This document shows positions 17,811 to 25,813 of a stretch of 43,935 nt of DNA, in pieces. The notes under the pieces were generated by a model. It did not search any database. It was not told the origin of the DNA and saw only the letters and a program-made list of their open reading frames with translations. The position numbers and the translations under genes are program-made. The stretch is taken from contig JAITMK010000098.1 in NCBI GenBank assembly GCA_031277415.1, forward strand, positions 1 to 43,935. Direction: 5' to 3'. Source of the stretch: Azoarcus sp. Lineage in GTDB: Bacteria > Pseudomonadota > Gammaproteobacteria > Burkholderiales > Rhodocyclaceae. The first letter of the stretch is position 1; each line of letters starts with the position of its first letter.

Positions 17811-18454
17811 CGTGCCGGGCTCCGGTACTGCCGCTCGATCCTTTGCTGGACGAGTGGCCTGCCGGACAACCCATTCACACTATTTACAGTACAAATCACG
17901 CCCCCGGAGATTTCAATCTCGGCCTCGACTCATCTGGAAACCCGAGAAGCCCGACGCGCTTTGCGCCGATCCGCGATGAACATGGACGTGTCGTGCCCTA
18001 TCTTTACGGCGGATCCTCATATGATTGCGCTATTTTTGAAACCATATTTCATAATATTCCGATTGATGCGCCGTACAAATTTATCGACCTCAATGATTTC
18101 TCCAGCCGCGGTTACGCCCGGCTGATTCCGCAACGCACGTTGCGCCTGGTCGATTTGACGACCGAGGGTTTGCATCGCCTGAAAGTTCCCAAGGAAGAAC
18201 TGATTGCCAGCCTGCCGAGAGATTACCCGGAGACAGCGCGCTGGGCCGAGGCGCTTCATCGGCAATGCCGGAAAATAGACGGCTTGATCTGGATGTCCCG
18301 GCAGCGGGACAGGGATCGGGCGCTCGTGCTGTTCGGGGATCGGGCAGGCAACAGCCTGCTGGGTTTGCCGTTCGGCGGGGCGCTACGCAATAACGAGCGT
18401 CTGCGGCAAGCCATTCTCAAACTCGCGCTACGGGCAGGAATCGTAGTGGCGTGA
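17807..18454 (+). CDS. RES-domain toxin
   Basis: A 215-residue RES-domain protein. The three residues that name the family are visible: Arg51 in TRFAPI, Glu78 in CAIFETIFH and Ser164 in DGLIWMSRQ. PYLYGGSSYDCAIFET is the typical core block. Characterised RES toxins (for example from Pseudomonas putida and Mycobacterium MbcT) degrade NAD+ and so arrest growth. Its start overlaps the antitoxin stop, as expected for a type II pair. It appears intact. The gene is followed 46 bases later by rapZ on the same strand, with no obvious terminator between them. Confidence 0.85.
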   Translation: MTCRAPVLPLDPLLDEWPAGQPIHTIYSTNHAPGDFNLGLDSSGNPRSPTRFAPIRDEHGRVVPYLYGGSSYDCAIFETIFHNIPIDAPYKFIDLNDFSSRGYARLIPQRTLRLVDLTTEGLHRLKVPKEELIASLPRDYPETARWAEALHRQCRKIDGLIWMSRQRDRDRALVLFGDRAGNSLLGLPFGGALRNNERLRQAILKLALRAGIVVA

Positions 18455-18500
18455 GATACTTGTTATATTGCTGTTGACAGCATTTTGGTGCCTGCCTCCC

Positions 18501-19370
18501 ATGCAACTCATCCTCATCAGCGGTCTTTCCGGTTCAGGCAAGAGTGTTGCGCTCAAGGCGCTGGAAGATTCCGGGTATTACGTCGTCGATAACCTGCCAG
18601 CCATGTTGTTGCCACAATTGGCAACCATGTTGAACAGCGCCGGTTACACGCGCTGCGCAGTGGCGGTCGATGTGCGCTCCGGGGAGAGTATCGCGGTACT
18701 GCCCGGTCAGATGAAATTTTTGCGCGAGATCGTCGAAGATTTGCGTTTCATTTTTCTCGACTCGCGCGACGACACTCTGATTGCCCGTTTTTCCGAAACC
18801 CGCCGCCGCCATCCGCTGGCCAGAGAAGAAGTTTCGCTTGAAGAAGCAATCCAGTGCGAGCGCGATATGCTTGAGGATATTGCTCTCCTCGGACATCGCA
18901 TCGATACCAGCGAAATGCATCCCAATACCTTGCGCGCCTGGGTAAAGGATTTCATCGAGGCCAGGGCTGGCGAGGGGCTGACCTTGATGTTCCAGTCCTT
19001 CGGTTTCAAGTACGGTATTCCGCTCGATGCCGATATGGTGTTCGATGTGCGTTGCCTGCCCAATCCTTACTACGATCCATGCCTGCGCCCGCTCACCGGG
19101 TTCGATCCGGAAGTGGTCGCTTACTTCAGGACACAACCCGAAGTCGCCCGAATGGTGGAGGATATCCGCGCGTTCGTCGCCGCCTGGCTGCCTGATTTTA
19201 TCCGCGACAACCGCAATTACCTGACCGTCGCCATCGGATGTACGGGCGGACGGCATCGCTCCGTCTATATTGCCGAACGTCTGGGCGAGGCGTTCCGTTC
19301 CAGCGTCCACGTCCTTTTCCGTCACCGCGTGGCGCGACGGCGCGAAGAGCGCCGCATGGCGCAGAGTTGA
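18501..19370 (+). CDS. rapZ: RNase adapter protein RapZ
   Basis: A RapZ/YvcJ-family protein of 289 residues. The N-terminal Walker A motif is ISGLSGSGKSVALKALEDSGYYVVDNLP and a second NTP-binding block is FRFIFLDSRDDTL-like (EDLRFIFLDSRDD). The C-terminal domain has the conserved FKYGIPLDADMVFDVRCLPNPYY and GCTGGRHRSVYIAE. In E. coli RapZ binds GlcN6P and hands the small RNA GlmZ to RNase E; in betaproteobacteria its target is less clear. ATG 18501 is where the family begins. The downstream gene starts one base inside its stop codon. Confidence 0.95.
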   Translation: MQLILISGLSGSGKSVALKALEDSGYYVVDNLPAMLLPQLATMLNSAGYTRCAVAVDVRSGESIAVLPGQMKFLREIVEDLRFIFLDSRDDTLIARFSETRRRHPLAREEVSLEEAIQCERDMLEDIALLGHRIDTSEMHPNTLRAWVKDFIEARAGEGLTLMFQSFGFKYGIPLDADMVFDVRCLPNPYYDPCLRPLTGFDPEVVAYFRTQPEVARMVEDIRAFVAAWLPDFIRDNRNYLTVAIGCTGGRHRSVYIAERLGEAFRSSVHVLFRHRVARRREERRMAQS

Positions 19371-19765
19371 TGCCGGATCCGGTTCCAGAAAAAACATGGC
19401 GCAACCTGTTGCGACCCGGTGATTGGGGAGTCGTGCTGGCCGGATTGGCGGCATGCGTCGTTGCCGGGCTCTGGTTCTGGCGCGGGGGGGCGCCGGATGG
19501 TGTCGTCGTGCGCGCTTCCGGCAAGGTTTTCGAGAAGGCCGATTTATCTCGTCCGCGCCGCATCGAAGTGCCGGGGCCGCTGGGCATGACCGTGATCGAA
19601 ATAGAACCGGGCCGCGCCCGTGTCGCTTCCGACCCCGGGCCGCGTCAATATTGCGTGCGGCAGGGCTGGCTCACACATGCGGGTGCGGTGGCAATCTGCG
19701 CGCCCAACGAAGTCAGTGTGACGCTTACCGGGCGGGGAGGGGACTATGACTCGCTCAATTATTGA
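19370..19765 (+). CDS. NusG domain II-containing membrane-anchored protein (EetA-like)
   Basis: A 131-residue protein. A single hydrophobic anchor (about 19-37) places the rest outside the cytoplasm. The remainder (about 45-122) matches the stand-alone NusG domain II family, with two cysteines in the conserved spacing: PRQYCVRQGWL (Cys95) and AVAICAPNEV (Cys110). It overlaps the rapZ stop by one base and the next gene by 20 bases. In Firmicutes the pair NusG-II plus Gx transporter corresponds to EetA and EetB of flavin-based extracellular electron transfer, and elsewhere the pair is often near ApbE. Function in proteobacteria is not established. Confidence 0.8.
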   Translation: MPDPVPEKTWRNLLRPGDWGVVLAGLAACVVAGLWFWRGGAPDGVVVRASGKVFEKADLSRPRRIEVPGPLGMTVIEIEPGRARVASDPGPRQYCVRQGWLTHAGAVAICAPNEVSVTLTGRGGDYDSLNY

Positions 19766-20273
19766 GTTGACGCCGACCGCCGAGGATGACCGTGTGGCAC
19801 GCCATGCGGCGGCAGCCATTGTGCTTGCCGTGGCCGAGGCGGCAATTCCGCTGCCGTTGCCGGGAGTGAAGCCAGGGCTCGCCAATATCATCACCCTGGT
19901 GGTGCTGGCGCGCTGGGGCTGGCGCGAAGCTGCGTGGGTGTCGCTCCTGAGAGTGTTTGCCTCCAGCCTGCTTCTGGGGCAATTTCTCGCGCCGGGATTT
20001 TTCCTGAGTCTCGCCGGAGCGCTGGCGAGCCTGTTGGCGCTGGCTGGGGCGATGAGCCTGCCGAAGAAATGGTTCGGTCCGGTCAGCCACAGTATTTTTG
20101 CAGCTTTTGCCCATATCGGTGCACAATTCGTCCTGGCTCGCGCGTGGCTGGTTCCCCATGACGGCGTGTTTTACCTCGCGCCCTTGTTCGGTGCGGCTGC
20201 CGTGCTGTTCGGACTGGTCAATGGCCTGGTTGCGGCGGTCTTGCTGCGTGATCTTTCAAGACAGGAGGCATAG
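19746..20273 (+). CDS. Gx transporter family membrane protein (EetB-like)
   Basis: A 175-residue polytopic membrane protein of the family historically named heptaprenyl diphosphate synthase component I. Diagnostic features are AIPLPLPGVKPGLANIITLVVL after the first helix and a run of hydrophobic helices to residue 165. It lacks prenyl synthase motifs, so the old name is misleading. The family resembles ECF-type substrate-binding membrane components. It overlaps the NusG-II gene by 20 bases and the Tae4-like gene by one base, so all three are likely translated from one message that may also include rapZ. Confidence 0.82.
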   Translation: MTRSIIELTPTAEDDRVARHAAAAIVLAVAEAAIPLPLPGVKPGLANIITLVVLARWGWREAAWVSLLRVFASSLLLGQFLAPGFFLSLAGALASLLALAGAMSLPKKWFGPVSHSIFAAFAHIGAQFVLARAWLVPHDGVFYLAPLFGAAAVLFGLVNGLVAAVLLRDLSRQEA

Positions 20274-21199
20274 TGAAAAGTTTTTTTATTCTCTTTTTTA
20301 TAGGATTTCTTGCTGGCAGCGCTTTTGCTGAGACACAACTCAATCCCGAGAATGCAATACAAGACCGCGTCGCCCCGGGAAAACAGCTTGAAACAAATAT
20401 AGAAAAGCCCGACGACAAAACGACGTTAGCGCCACCTGAAAATAATAAAAAAAATACGGATAAATTTATCAACGTCAAAGTTTCTGGTGCGGCTGATTCC
20501 GGCAAAATACGGGTTATAGAAATTTTTGTTCATCGTGGAAGCTGGGTTCAATCTGATGCGGTGCTGGCGATACTGGACGACGGAGAAAAGGAAATTTATG
20601 TGAGATCGCCGGACACTGGCGTAGTAATGAAAGTCCTTGCAAAACAGGGTGATTCTGTATCGCAAGGGACTGCGTTGATTCAATTGAAAAAAGCGGGGTC
20701 TCAAAGGCCCAATTTTCAGCGTGCGTGGAAATTCTTTTCCCTTATGAATGTGAGTGTAGCTTCAGTTGGTAAACGCCTTGGCGGCAAAGTTAGAGATAAC
20801 ATTAATATTCAGGAAGAAGATAAAGGAAAATGGAAAAATGCGTGTGCCGTCCGGATGAGTTTTGTGCTGAACAATACAGGATTCCCAATCAAGGAGGGCA
20901 AATACCCTACAGTAAGCGCTCAGATAAAAGGGTTATATATATATCGTATTGACGACATGATATCTTATTTACGGGATACTTTTGGTGACCCTGATATAGC
21001 GGTCAACCGATCTCCCAAGCCGGAAGACTTCAGTGGAATGCAGGGCATTCTGGTTGTTACGGGCGATGGAAGAGGCGATGCGAGAGGACATGTGACGTTA
21101 TGGGATGGTTCAGCATGTTCTGATATCTGCCGCTTGACAGGAGACGAAAACAATACAAATTTCACGCCGCATAAGGCCGTACTGTGGGTATTGCCGTGA
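20273..21199 (+). CDS. Exported Tae4-like peptidoglycan amidase fused to a biotinyl/lipoyl-like domain
   Basis: A 308-residue protein with three parts. Residues 1-19 are a Sec signal peptide (FFIGFLAGSAFAE). Residues about 65-139 look like a biotinyl/lipoyl hairpin domain (VHRGSWVQSDAVLAILDDG, then SPDTGVVMKVLAKQGDSVSQ), but the modified Lys position appears to be Glu105. Residues 146-308 match type VI effector Tae4 end to end. Catalytic Cys191 is in NACAVRMSFVLN, His273 in RGHVTLWDG and Asp284 in CSDIC, with Cys282/Cys286 as the expected disulfide; it ends in LWVLP. Tae4 cuts the D-Glu/mDAP bond of peptidoglycan. GTG start follows AGGAGG. It is AT-richer than its neighbours, and no Tai4-like immunity gene follows. 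Confidence 0.88.
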   Translation: MKSFFILFFIGFLAGSAFAETQLNPENAIQDRVAPGKQLETNIEKPDDKTTLAPPENNKKNTDKFINVKVSGAADSGKIRVIEIFVHRGSWVQSDAVLAILDDGEKEIYVRSPDTGVVMKVLAKQGDSVSQGTALIQLKKAGSQRPNFQRAWKFFSLMNVSVASVGKRLGGKVRDNINIQEEDKGKWKNACAVRMSFVLNNTGFPIKEGKYPTVSAQIKGLYIYRIDDMISYLRDTFGDPDIAVNRSPKPEDFSGMQGILVVTGDGRGDARGHVTLWDGSACSDICRLTGDENNTNFTPHKAVLWVLP

Positions 21200-21233
21200 G
21201 CGGGCTGGATGGGAGCCGGTTAGTCTCAGGGAG

Positions 21234-21546
21234 ATTGCACCTGTTTGTCATATTTATTTCATTCCCACGCACTTTCCCATTCCGTCATTCCCGCGTGCTT
21301 TTGGCGGGAATCCAGTGTCTTTTGTAATCCAATCAATACGGCCCTTTTTGCCTCATGCTTTGAGCTGTTCGTTGTCTGTCATCGCGAGGCGTTTGCTGTC
21401 AAAGGTAAAGACGCTGGATTCCCGCCTTCGCGGGAATGACGGGAAATCTTCGCGGAAATGACAGGGAATTCAGAATGCAAGTACTTGAATCAAAATAGCT
21501 TTAATGTGTGTGTTGAGAATAGAGGATAATGACAAACAGGTGCAAT
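21234..21546. repeat. 313-base non-coding element with 18-base terminal inverted repeats
   Basis: ATTGCACCTGTTTGTCAT (21234-21251) is the exact reverse complement of 21529-21546. Inside lies a second inverted pair: GTCATTCCCGCGTGC near 21283 with GCGGGAATCCAG, against CTGGATTCCCGCCTTCGCGG and AATGACGG near 21412-21442. A CTTGAATCAAAATAGCTTTAA fragment at 21484-21504 is shared with other repeats in the window. No transposase and no clear target-site duplication are seen. It resembles a miniature mobile element or nested repeats. The remaining intergenic part, 21547-21731, holds no recognised feature apart from the gshA ribosome-binding site. Confidence 0.65.
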
Positions 21547-21731
21547 TGTCTTGGGTTAATCCAGGCACATTTGCTCCCTTTTCTTGGTTTTGGTTGAGAG
21601 TAGTGCGAACTATGCTCTGAGAGTGCTGCTTCAGCGGCGCTTTGTCCGTGACAAGGTTGTAGAATGTGTATTTACCTGCCTGCCTGCAAGCAGGTTCAGG
21701 CTTTTCGGGCGCGGCCCGAAGGAATGGTTTT

Positions 21732-23057
21732 ATGTCTCCCTGTGTGACTCCCGCAGTTTCCGGTCCCTTGCTTGAACTGGAGCGTCAGTTTCTCGGCCAA
21801 AGTTCCATGATCGAGCGATGGTTCCGCGAGCAATGGCATGAACACGCTCCGCCGTTCTATGGCTCGGTCGATTTGCGCAATGCCGGGTTCAAACTCGCGC
21901 CGGTCGACATGAACCTGTTTCCCGGCGGGTTCAATAATCTGAGTCCCGTATTTCTACCCCTGTGCGTGCAGGCTGCACAGGCGGCAGTGGAGCGGCTGTG
22001 CACCAGTGCCTGTCGTCTGTTGCTGATTCCCGAAAACCATACCCGCAATCAGTTCTATCTGAAAAACGTGACGCGATTGGCGGACATCCTGCGCCTGACC
22101 GGGATGGAAGTCAGGCTGGGTAGCCTGTTGCCGGAAATCACCGCACCGACCTCCCTGATGCTTCCCGATGGCGGCAGCCTGATACTGGAGCCCGTCGAGA
22201 GGAAGGGGAACCGCCTCGGTCTGGATGGGTTCGATCCCTGCGCCATCCTGCTCAACAACGACCTTTCCGGCGGAGTGCCTGCCATTTTGCAGGGACTGGA
22301 CGAACAATTTCTGATTCCGCCATTGCACGCGGGCTGGCATGTGCGGCGCAAATCGTGCCATGCGGCAGCGTATGAATGGATCGTCAACATATTCTCGGAA
22401 GAAATCGGTATCGATCCGTGGCGCATCAGCCCGGCGTTCCGTGTGTGTAGCGGCATTGATTTTCATGCGCGTGCGGGAGAAGAATGCCTGGTCGATCAGG
22501 TTGACGCATTGCTGACCGACATTCGCCGCAAATACCGCGAACTGGACATCAAGGACGAACCCTTCGTCGTGGTCAAGGCCGATGCGGGTACTTACGGCAT
22601 GGGTGTGATGATGGTAAAGGATGCTTCCGAAGTCATGGGGCTCAACCGCCGCCAGCGCAACAAGATGGCAGTGGTCAAGGAAGGGTTGTCCGTCGGGGAG
22701 GTCATCATCCAGGAAGGCGTCCGCACGTTCGAGACCATTGAAGGCGCAGCGGCAGAACCGGTCGTGTACATGATAGATCACAGCGTTGTGGGTGGTTTTT
22801 ATCGCGTACACACAGCGCGCGGCAGCGATGAAAACCTTAATGCGCCGGGGATGGAATTTCGGCCTCTGCCCTTCGATACCCCCGGCAGTATTCCTGATAG
22901 TTGTCTGGAGCCGGATGACGCGCCCAACCGGCTATACACCTATGGGGTGGTTGCGCGCCTGGCTCTGCTTGCAGCCTCGATCGAACTCGAAGAAATGTTG
23001 TCTACACCCGATGGCGTGGTCACAAACGACTGCCGCCGTACCTCTAAAGCTGCATGA
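21732..23057 (+). CDS. gshA: Glutamate--cysteine ligase (proteobacterial GshA of the 441-residue type)
   Basis: First enzyme of glutathione synthesis, joining glutamate and cysteine with ATP. The protein belongs to the group found in beta- and some other proteobacteria that is unrelated in layout to E. coli GshA. Recognisable blocks are GSVDLRNAGFKLAPVDMNLFPGGFNNL, LIPENHTRNQFYLKNV and PFVVVKADAGTYGMGVMMV. Length is 441 residues from ATG 21732, with AAGGA eight bases upstream. It overlaps gshB by four bases (ATGA). Confidence 0.93.
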   Translation: MSPCVTPAVSGPLLELERQFLGQSSMIERWFREQWHEHAPPFYGSVDLRNAGFKLAPVDMNLFPGGFNNLSPVFLPLCVQAAQAAVERLCTSACRLLLIPENHTRNQFYLKNVTRLADILRLTGMEVRLGSLLPEITAPTSLMLPDGGSLILEPVERKGNRLGLDGFDPCAILLNNDLSGGVPAILQGLDEQFLIPPLHAGWHVRRKSCHAAAYEWIVNIFSEEIGIDPWRISPAFRVCSGIDFHARAGEECLVDQVDALLTDIRRKYRELDIKDEPFVVVKADAGTYGMGVMMVKDASEVMGLNRRQRNKMAVVKEGLSVGEVIIQEGVRTFETIEGAAAEPVVYMIDHSVVGGFYRVHTARGSDENLNAPGMEFRPLPFDTPGSIPDSCLEPDDAPNRLYTYGVVARLALLAASIELEEMLSTPDGVVTNDCRRTSKAA

Positions 23058-24004
23058 CGCTCGATTTCGCCTTCATCGTCGATCCTCTGCCCGGCCTCAA
23101 GCCGTACAAGGATTCCAGCGTGGCAATGATGCGCGCTGCCGCTGTGCGCGGGCATCGTCCCTGGGCGATCCGGCGCGAGGACGTCGCCTGGCACGAAGGG
23201 GTTGTTTCGGCGCGAGCCGTGCCGCTTGCCGTCCATGCAGACGATGGCAACTGGTATTCGGAGGGTGAACCGGAATCCCGCGCGCTTGCTGCGTTTGATG
23301 CGGTGTTGATGCGCCAGGACCCGCCTTTCGATTTTGAATACCTTACCGCAACCTGGCTGCTCGAACGCGCTGCCGCAGGCGGGGCAAAGGTGTTCAACGA
23401 CCCGCGCGCCGTGCGCGACCATTCCGAAAAACTGTCCATTACCGAATTTCCGCAATTCATTCCCGCCACGTTGGTGGCGCGCGATCCGTTCCGCCTTCAC
23501 GCTTTTATCGACGAAATCGGCGATGTCGTGCTCAAACCGCTCGACGGCATGGGCGGTAGTCAGATTTTCCGCGTGACTTCCCACGATCCCAATCGTCATG
23601 TGATCGTCGAAACCCTCACGCAATACGGCACGCGCACGATCATGGCGCAACGTTACCTGCCGGGTGTTCGCGATGGCGACAAGCGCGTGCTCATTATCGG
23701 CGGCGAAGTCGTGCCCTATGCGCTGGCGCGCATTCCCCGCGAGGGAGAAACCCGCGCCAACCTTGCCGCCGGAGGACGCGGTGTGGCAATGCCGCTCTCC
23801 GAGCGGGAATGGGAAATTGCCCGCTTCCTGGCACCTGTTCTATGGGCGCGCGGGCTGCTGATCGTCGGACTGGATATCATCGGCGGGCATCTGACCGAAA
23901 TCAACGTCACCAGCCCGACCTGCATGGTCGAGATTGCCGCGCAGCAAGGATTTGATGTTGCAGGGCAGGTCATTGAAACGCTGGAGCGTTTGTGCGGGCG
24001 GTAG
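23054..24004 (+). CDS. gshB: Glutathione synthase
   Basis: An ATP-grasp ligase of 316 residues that adds glycine to gamma-glutamylcysteine. N-terminal FAFIVDPLPGLKPYKDSSVAMMRAA, the RQDPPFDFEY substrate motif, VLKPLDGMGGSQIFR (glycine-rich ATP loop) and the C-terminal LTEINVTSPTCMVEI metal site are all present. Length is normal. It overlaps gshA by four bases and apbE by 13 bases. Confidence 0.97.
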   Translation: MTLDFAFIVDPLPGLKPYKDSSVAMMRAAAVRGHRPWAIRREDVAWHEGVVSARAVPLAVHADDGNWYSEGEPESRALAAFDAVLMRQDPPFDFEYLTATWLLERAAAGGAKVFNDPRAVRDHSEKLSITEFPQFIPATLVARDPFRLHAFIDEIGDVVLKPLDGMGGSQIFRVTSHDPNRHVIVETLTQYGTRTIMAQRYLPGVRDGDKRVLIIGGEVVPYALARIPREGETRANLAAGGRGVAMPLSEREWEIARFLAPVLWARGLLIVGLDIIGGHLTEINVTSPTCMVEIAAQQGFDVAGQVIETLERLCGR

Positions 24005-25035
24005 GACTCGTCTCCGCGCTCCTGGTTTGTAGTACGTGGCTGTTTACCGGATGCGAGCGGGAGCAGGTTTTTCAGCGTGAGAGCTACGTTTTCGGCACAC
24101 GGGTGGACGTGGCCGTCTACACGGACGACCCTGGGCTTGCCGATACCGCGATAGCCGCCGTGCTGCGGGAATTCGACCGTTTGCACAGCGCATATCACGC
24201 CTGGCAGCCGTCGGAACTCTCTGCGCTCAATGAGGCGCTGGCACATGGACAGACCCGTGAAGTGCCGCCCGAACTGGCCGCGATGCTGCGCGATGCGCAA
24301 TCCCTGTCCGAAATCGGGGACGGCCTGTTCGATCCCGCGATCGGAGCCCTGGTTGAACTATGGGGCTTTCACACCGATACCTTCGAACCGGCACTGCCCG
24401 ACCCGGTAGCGCTTGCCGTGCTCAAGGCAGCGCGGCCGCGAATGAGCGACCTCGTGATCGAGGGCGCGCGCGTCTCCAGCCGCAATCCGGCGGTAAGAAT
24501 CGACCTGGGAGGCTACGCCAAGGGCTACGCGCTGGATCGTGCTGCAACCATCCTGCTGGAGCGGGGCATCCGGAATGCGCTCATCAACATTGGCGGCAAC
24601 ATCCTGGCCCTGGGGAGCAAGGGCGGACAGCCCTGGCGCGTCGGCATCCAGCACCCGCGCCGATCCGGTGTCATGGCGACGATGCCGCTTTACGATGGCG
24701 AGGCCATCGGCACTTCGGGTGACTATCAGCGCTATTTCGAATTGAACGGGGTGCGCTATATTCACATATTCGACCCGCGCACTTTCGAGCCAGCGCACGG
24801 CACTCAGGCATTGACCGTGCTGGTGACGCCTCGTCCGAATGCGGGGGTTCTGTCGGACGTGGCGAGCAAACCCGCTTATCTGATGGGAGATGCCGATGCC
24901 TGGCGCGAGCAGGCACGCCGTTTCGGAATCGAACACGCGCTCCGGGTAACTGCCGATGGGCAGGCGGAAGTCACCCGTGTATTACGGGCGCGATTGAAAT
25001 TTTCCGAACCGTTTGCAGTGCGCGTGATCGACTGA
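23992..25035 (+). CDS. apbE: FAD:protein FMN transferase (ApbE) lipoprotein
   Basis: ApbE of 347 residues. It attaches FMN covalently to Thr/Ser of exported flavoproteins such as Rnf or Nqr subunits and FMN-binding domains. The N-terminus is a lipoprotein signal with Cys21 (WLFTGC). Family motifs include FGTRVDVAVY, AYHAWQPSELSALN, RIDLGGYAKGYALD, NALINIGGNI and the metal site HIFDPRTFEPA. Start is GTG 23992, inside the end of gshB. No FMN-acceptor protein with a recognisable D-G-x-T-S/T-A-T motif was noticed in the window. The NusG-II/Gx pair lies about 4 kb upstream on the same strand. Confidence 0.95.
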   Translation: MRAVGLVSALLVCSTWLFTGCEREQVFQRESYVFGTRVDVAVYTDDPGLADTAIAAVLREFDRLHSAYHAWQPSELSALNEALAHGQTREVPPELAAMLRDAQSLSEIGDGLFDPAIGALVELWGFHTDTFEPALPDPVALAVLKAARPRMSDLVIEGARVSSRNPAVRIDLGGYAKGYALDRAATILLERGIRNALINIGGNILALGSKGGQPWRVGIQHPRRSGVMATMPLYDGEAIGTSGDYQRYFELNGVRYIHIFDPRTFEPAHGTQALTVLVTPRPNAGVLSDVASKPAYLMGDADAWREQARRFGIEHALRVTADGQAEVTRVLRARLKFSEPFAVRVID

Positions 25036-25043
25036 ATCGTTTA

Positions 25044-25682
25044 TCAGCGTCCGTCTGCGTCGCGTGCCTTTTTTTCTTCGAGTTCGCGGATTCTGGCTTC
25101 GTAGCGTTCGCGGTCGCGCCGGGCGGCTTCTGCCCGGCGGGCAGCCTTGGTGCGATCTCGGGCGCTACGCTCTCTGGCGCTGCTGCCGGCGGTATTCCGG
25201 CGGAAGACACGGCGGGGAGGGGTTGCCGCCTTGGGGGACGCTTGCGCCACGTCATTGTCGGCGCTCGGAGAAGAAACGCCCATAGGGGTTTGGTCGCTGC
25301 CGTGTTCCTCGGCTTTTTTCACCGCTTCGGCGGCTTTTCTTTGCCGTTCAGCAAGATCGATCTGATGCGCTTCGGCTTCGAGTTCACGGGCGCGGCGAAT
25401 AGCCTCCAGCCGTTCAGCCTTTGCCTTGTCGATGCAATTGTTGACGAAAAACCGTTTATAGCAGGCCGTTTCCGTTGTCTTGTAGTGAGTTTCAGCTTGT
25501 GTGCGCATGTTTCCGGCTTCGTCCTGCAATTGCTTGATGCGTTCGGCAGGCTTGGGAGCGGCTTCGCCTTCGTCTTTGTCAGCAGCCATGCTCCCAAGAG
25601 GGAAGGCCGCTACGGCAAAACATGCACCGACAGCAAGGACGCAGCGGGAAAGTGAATAGAGAAGGGAAGAACGAGCAGGCAT
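25044..25682 (-). CDS. Secreted coiled-coil protein of unknown function
   Basis: A 212-residue protein. A signal peptide ends near PLGSMAADK. Next are a helical segment with two cysteines (TETACYKRFFVNNCIDKAK), a coiled coil rich in Ala/Glu/Lys/Arg (about 85-125), a Ser/Pro/Ala linker, and a basic C-terminal coiled coil (RTKAARRAEAARRDRERYEA). I do not recognise a named family, but similar small exported proteins with an AC-K-R-F-x-V-N-x-C core occur in betaproteobacteria. It is convergent with apbE, with eight bases between the two stops. Confidence 0.75.
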   Translation of the reverse strand: MPARSSLLYSLSRCVLAVGACFAVAAFPLGSMAADKDEGEAAPKPAERIKQLQDEAGNMRTQAETHYKTTETACYKRFFVNNCIDKAKAERLEAIRRARELEAEAHQIDLAERQRKAAEAVKKAEEHGSDQTPMGVSSPSADNDVAQASPKAATPPRRVFRRNTAGSSARERSARDRTKAARRAEAARRDRERYEARIRELEEKKARDADGR

Positions 25683-25813
25683 GTAGAAACCCGCATGAAA
25701 GCGTAGTCGAGAGTTTGCGTAGAATAACGGCTTTTATGTAACACCACAAACCATGCGGTTTGCAAGGCGATTTGTCTAAGTGACATCTGCAAAACCCATT
25801 CCAATTGCCGGGT

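Noticed and set aside
19746-20273. Heptaprenyl diphosphate synthase component I
   Set aside because: This legacy family name implies a prenyl synthase, but the protein is a polytopic membrane protein without Asp-rich prenyl motifs.
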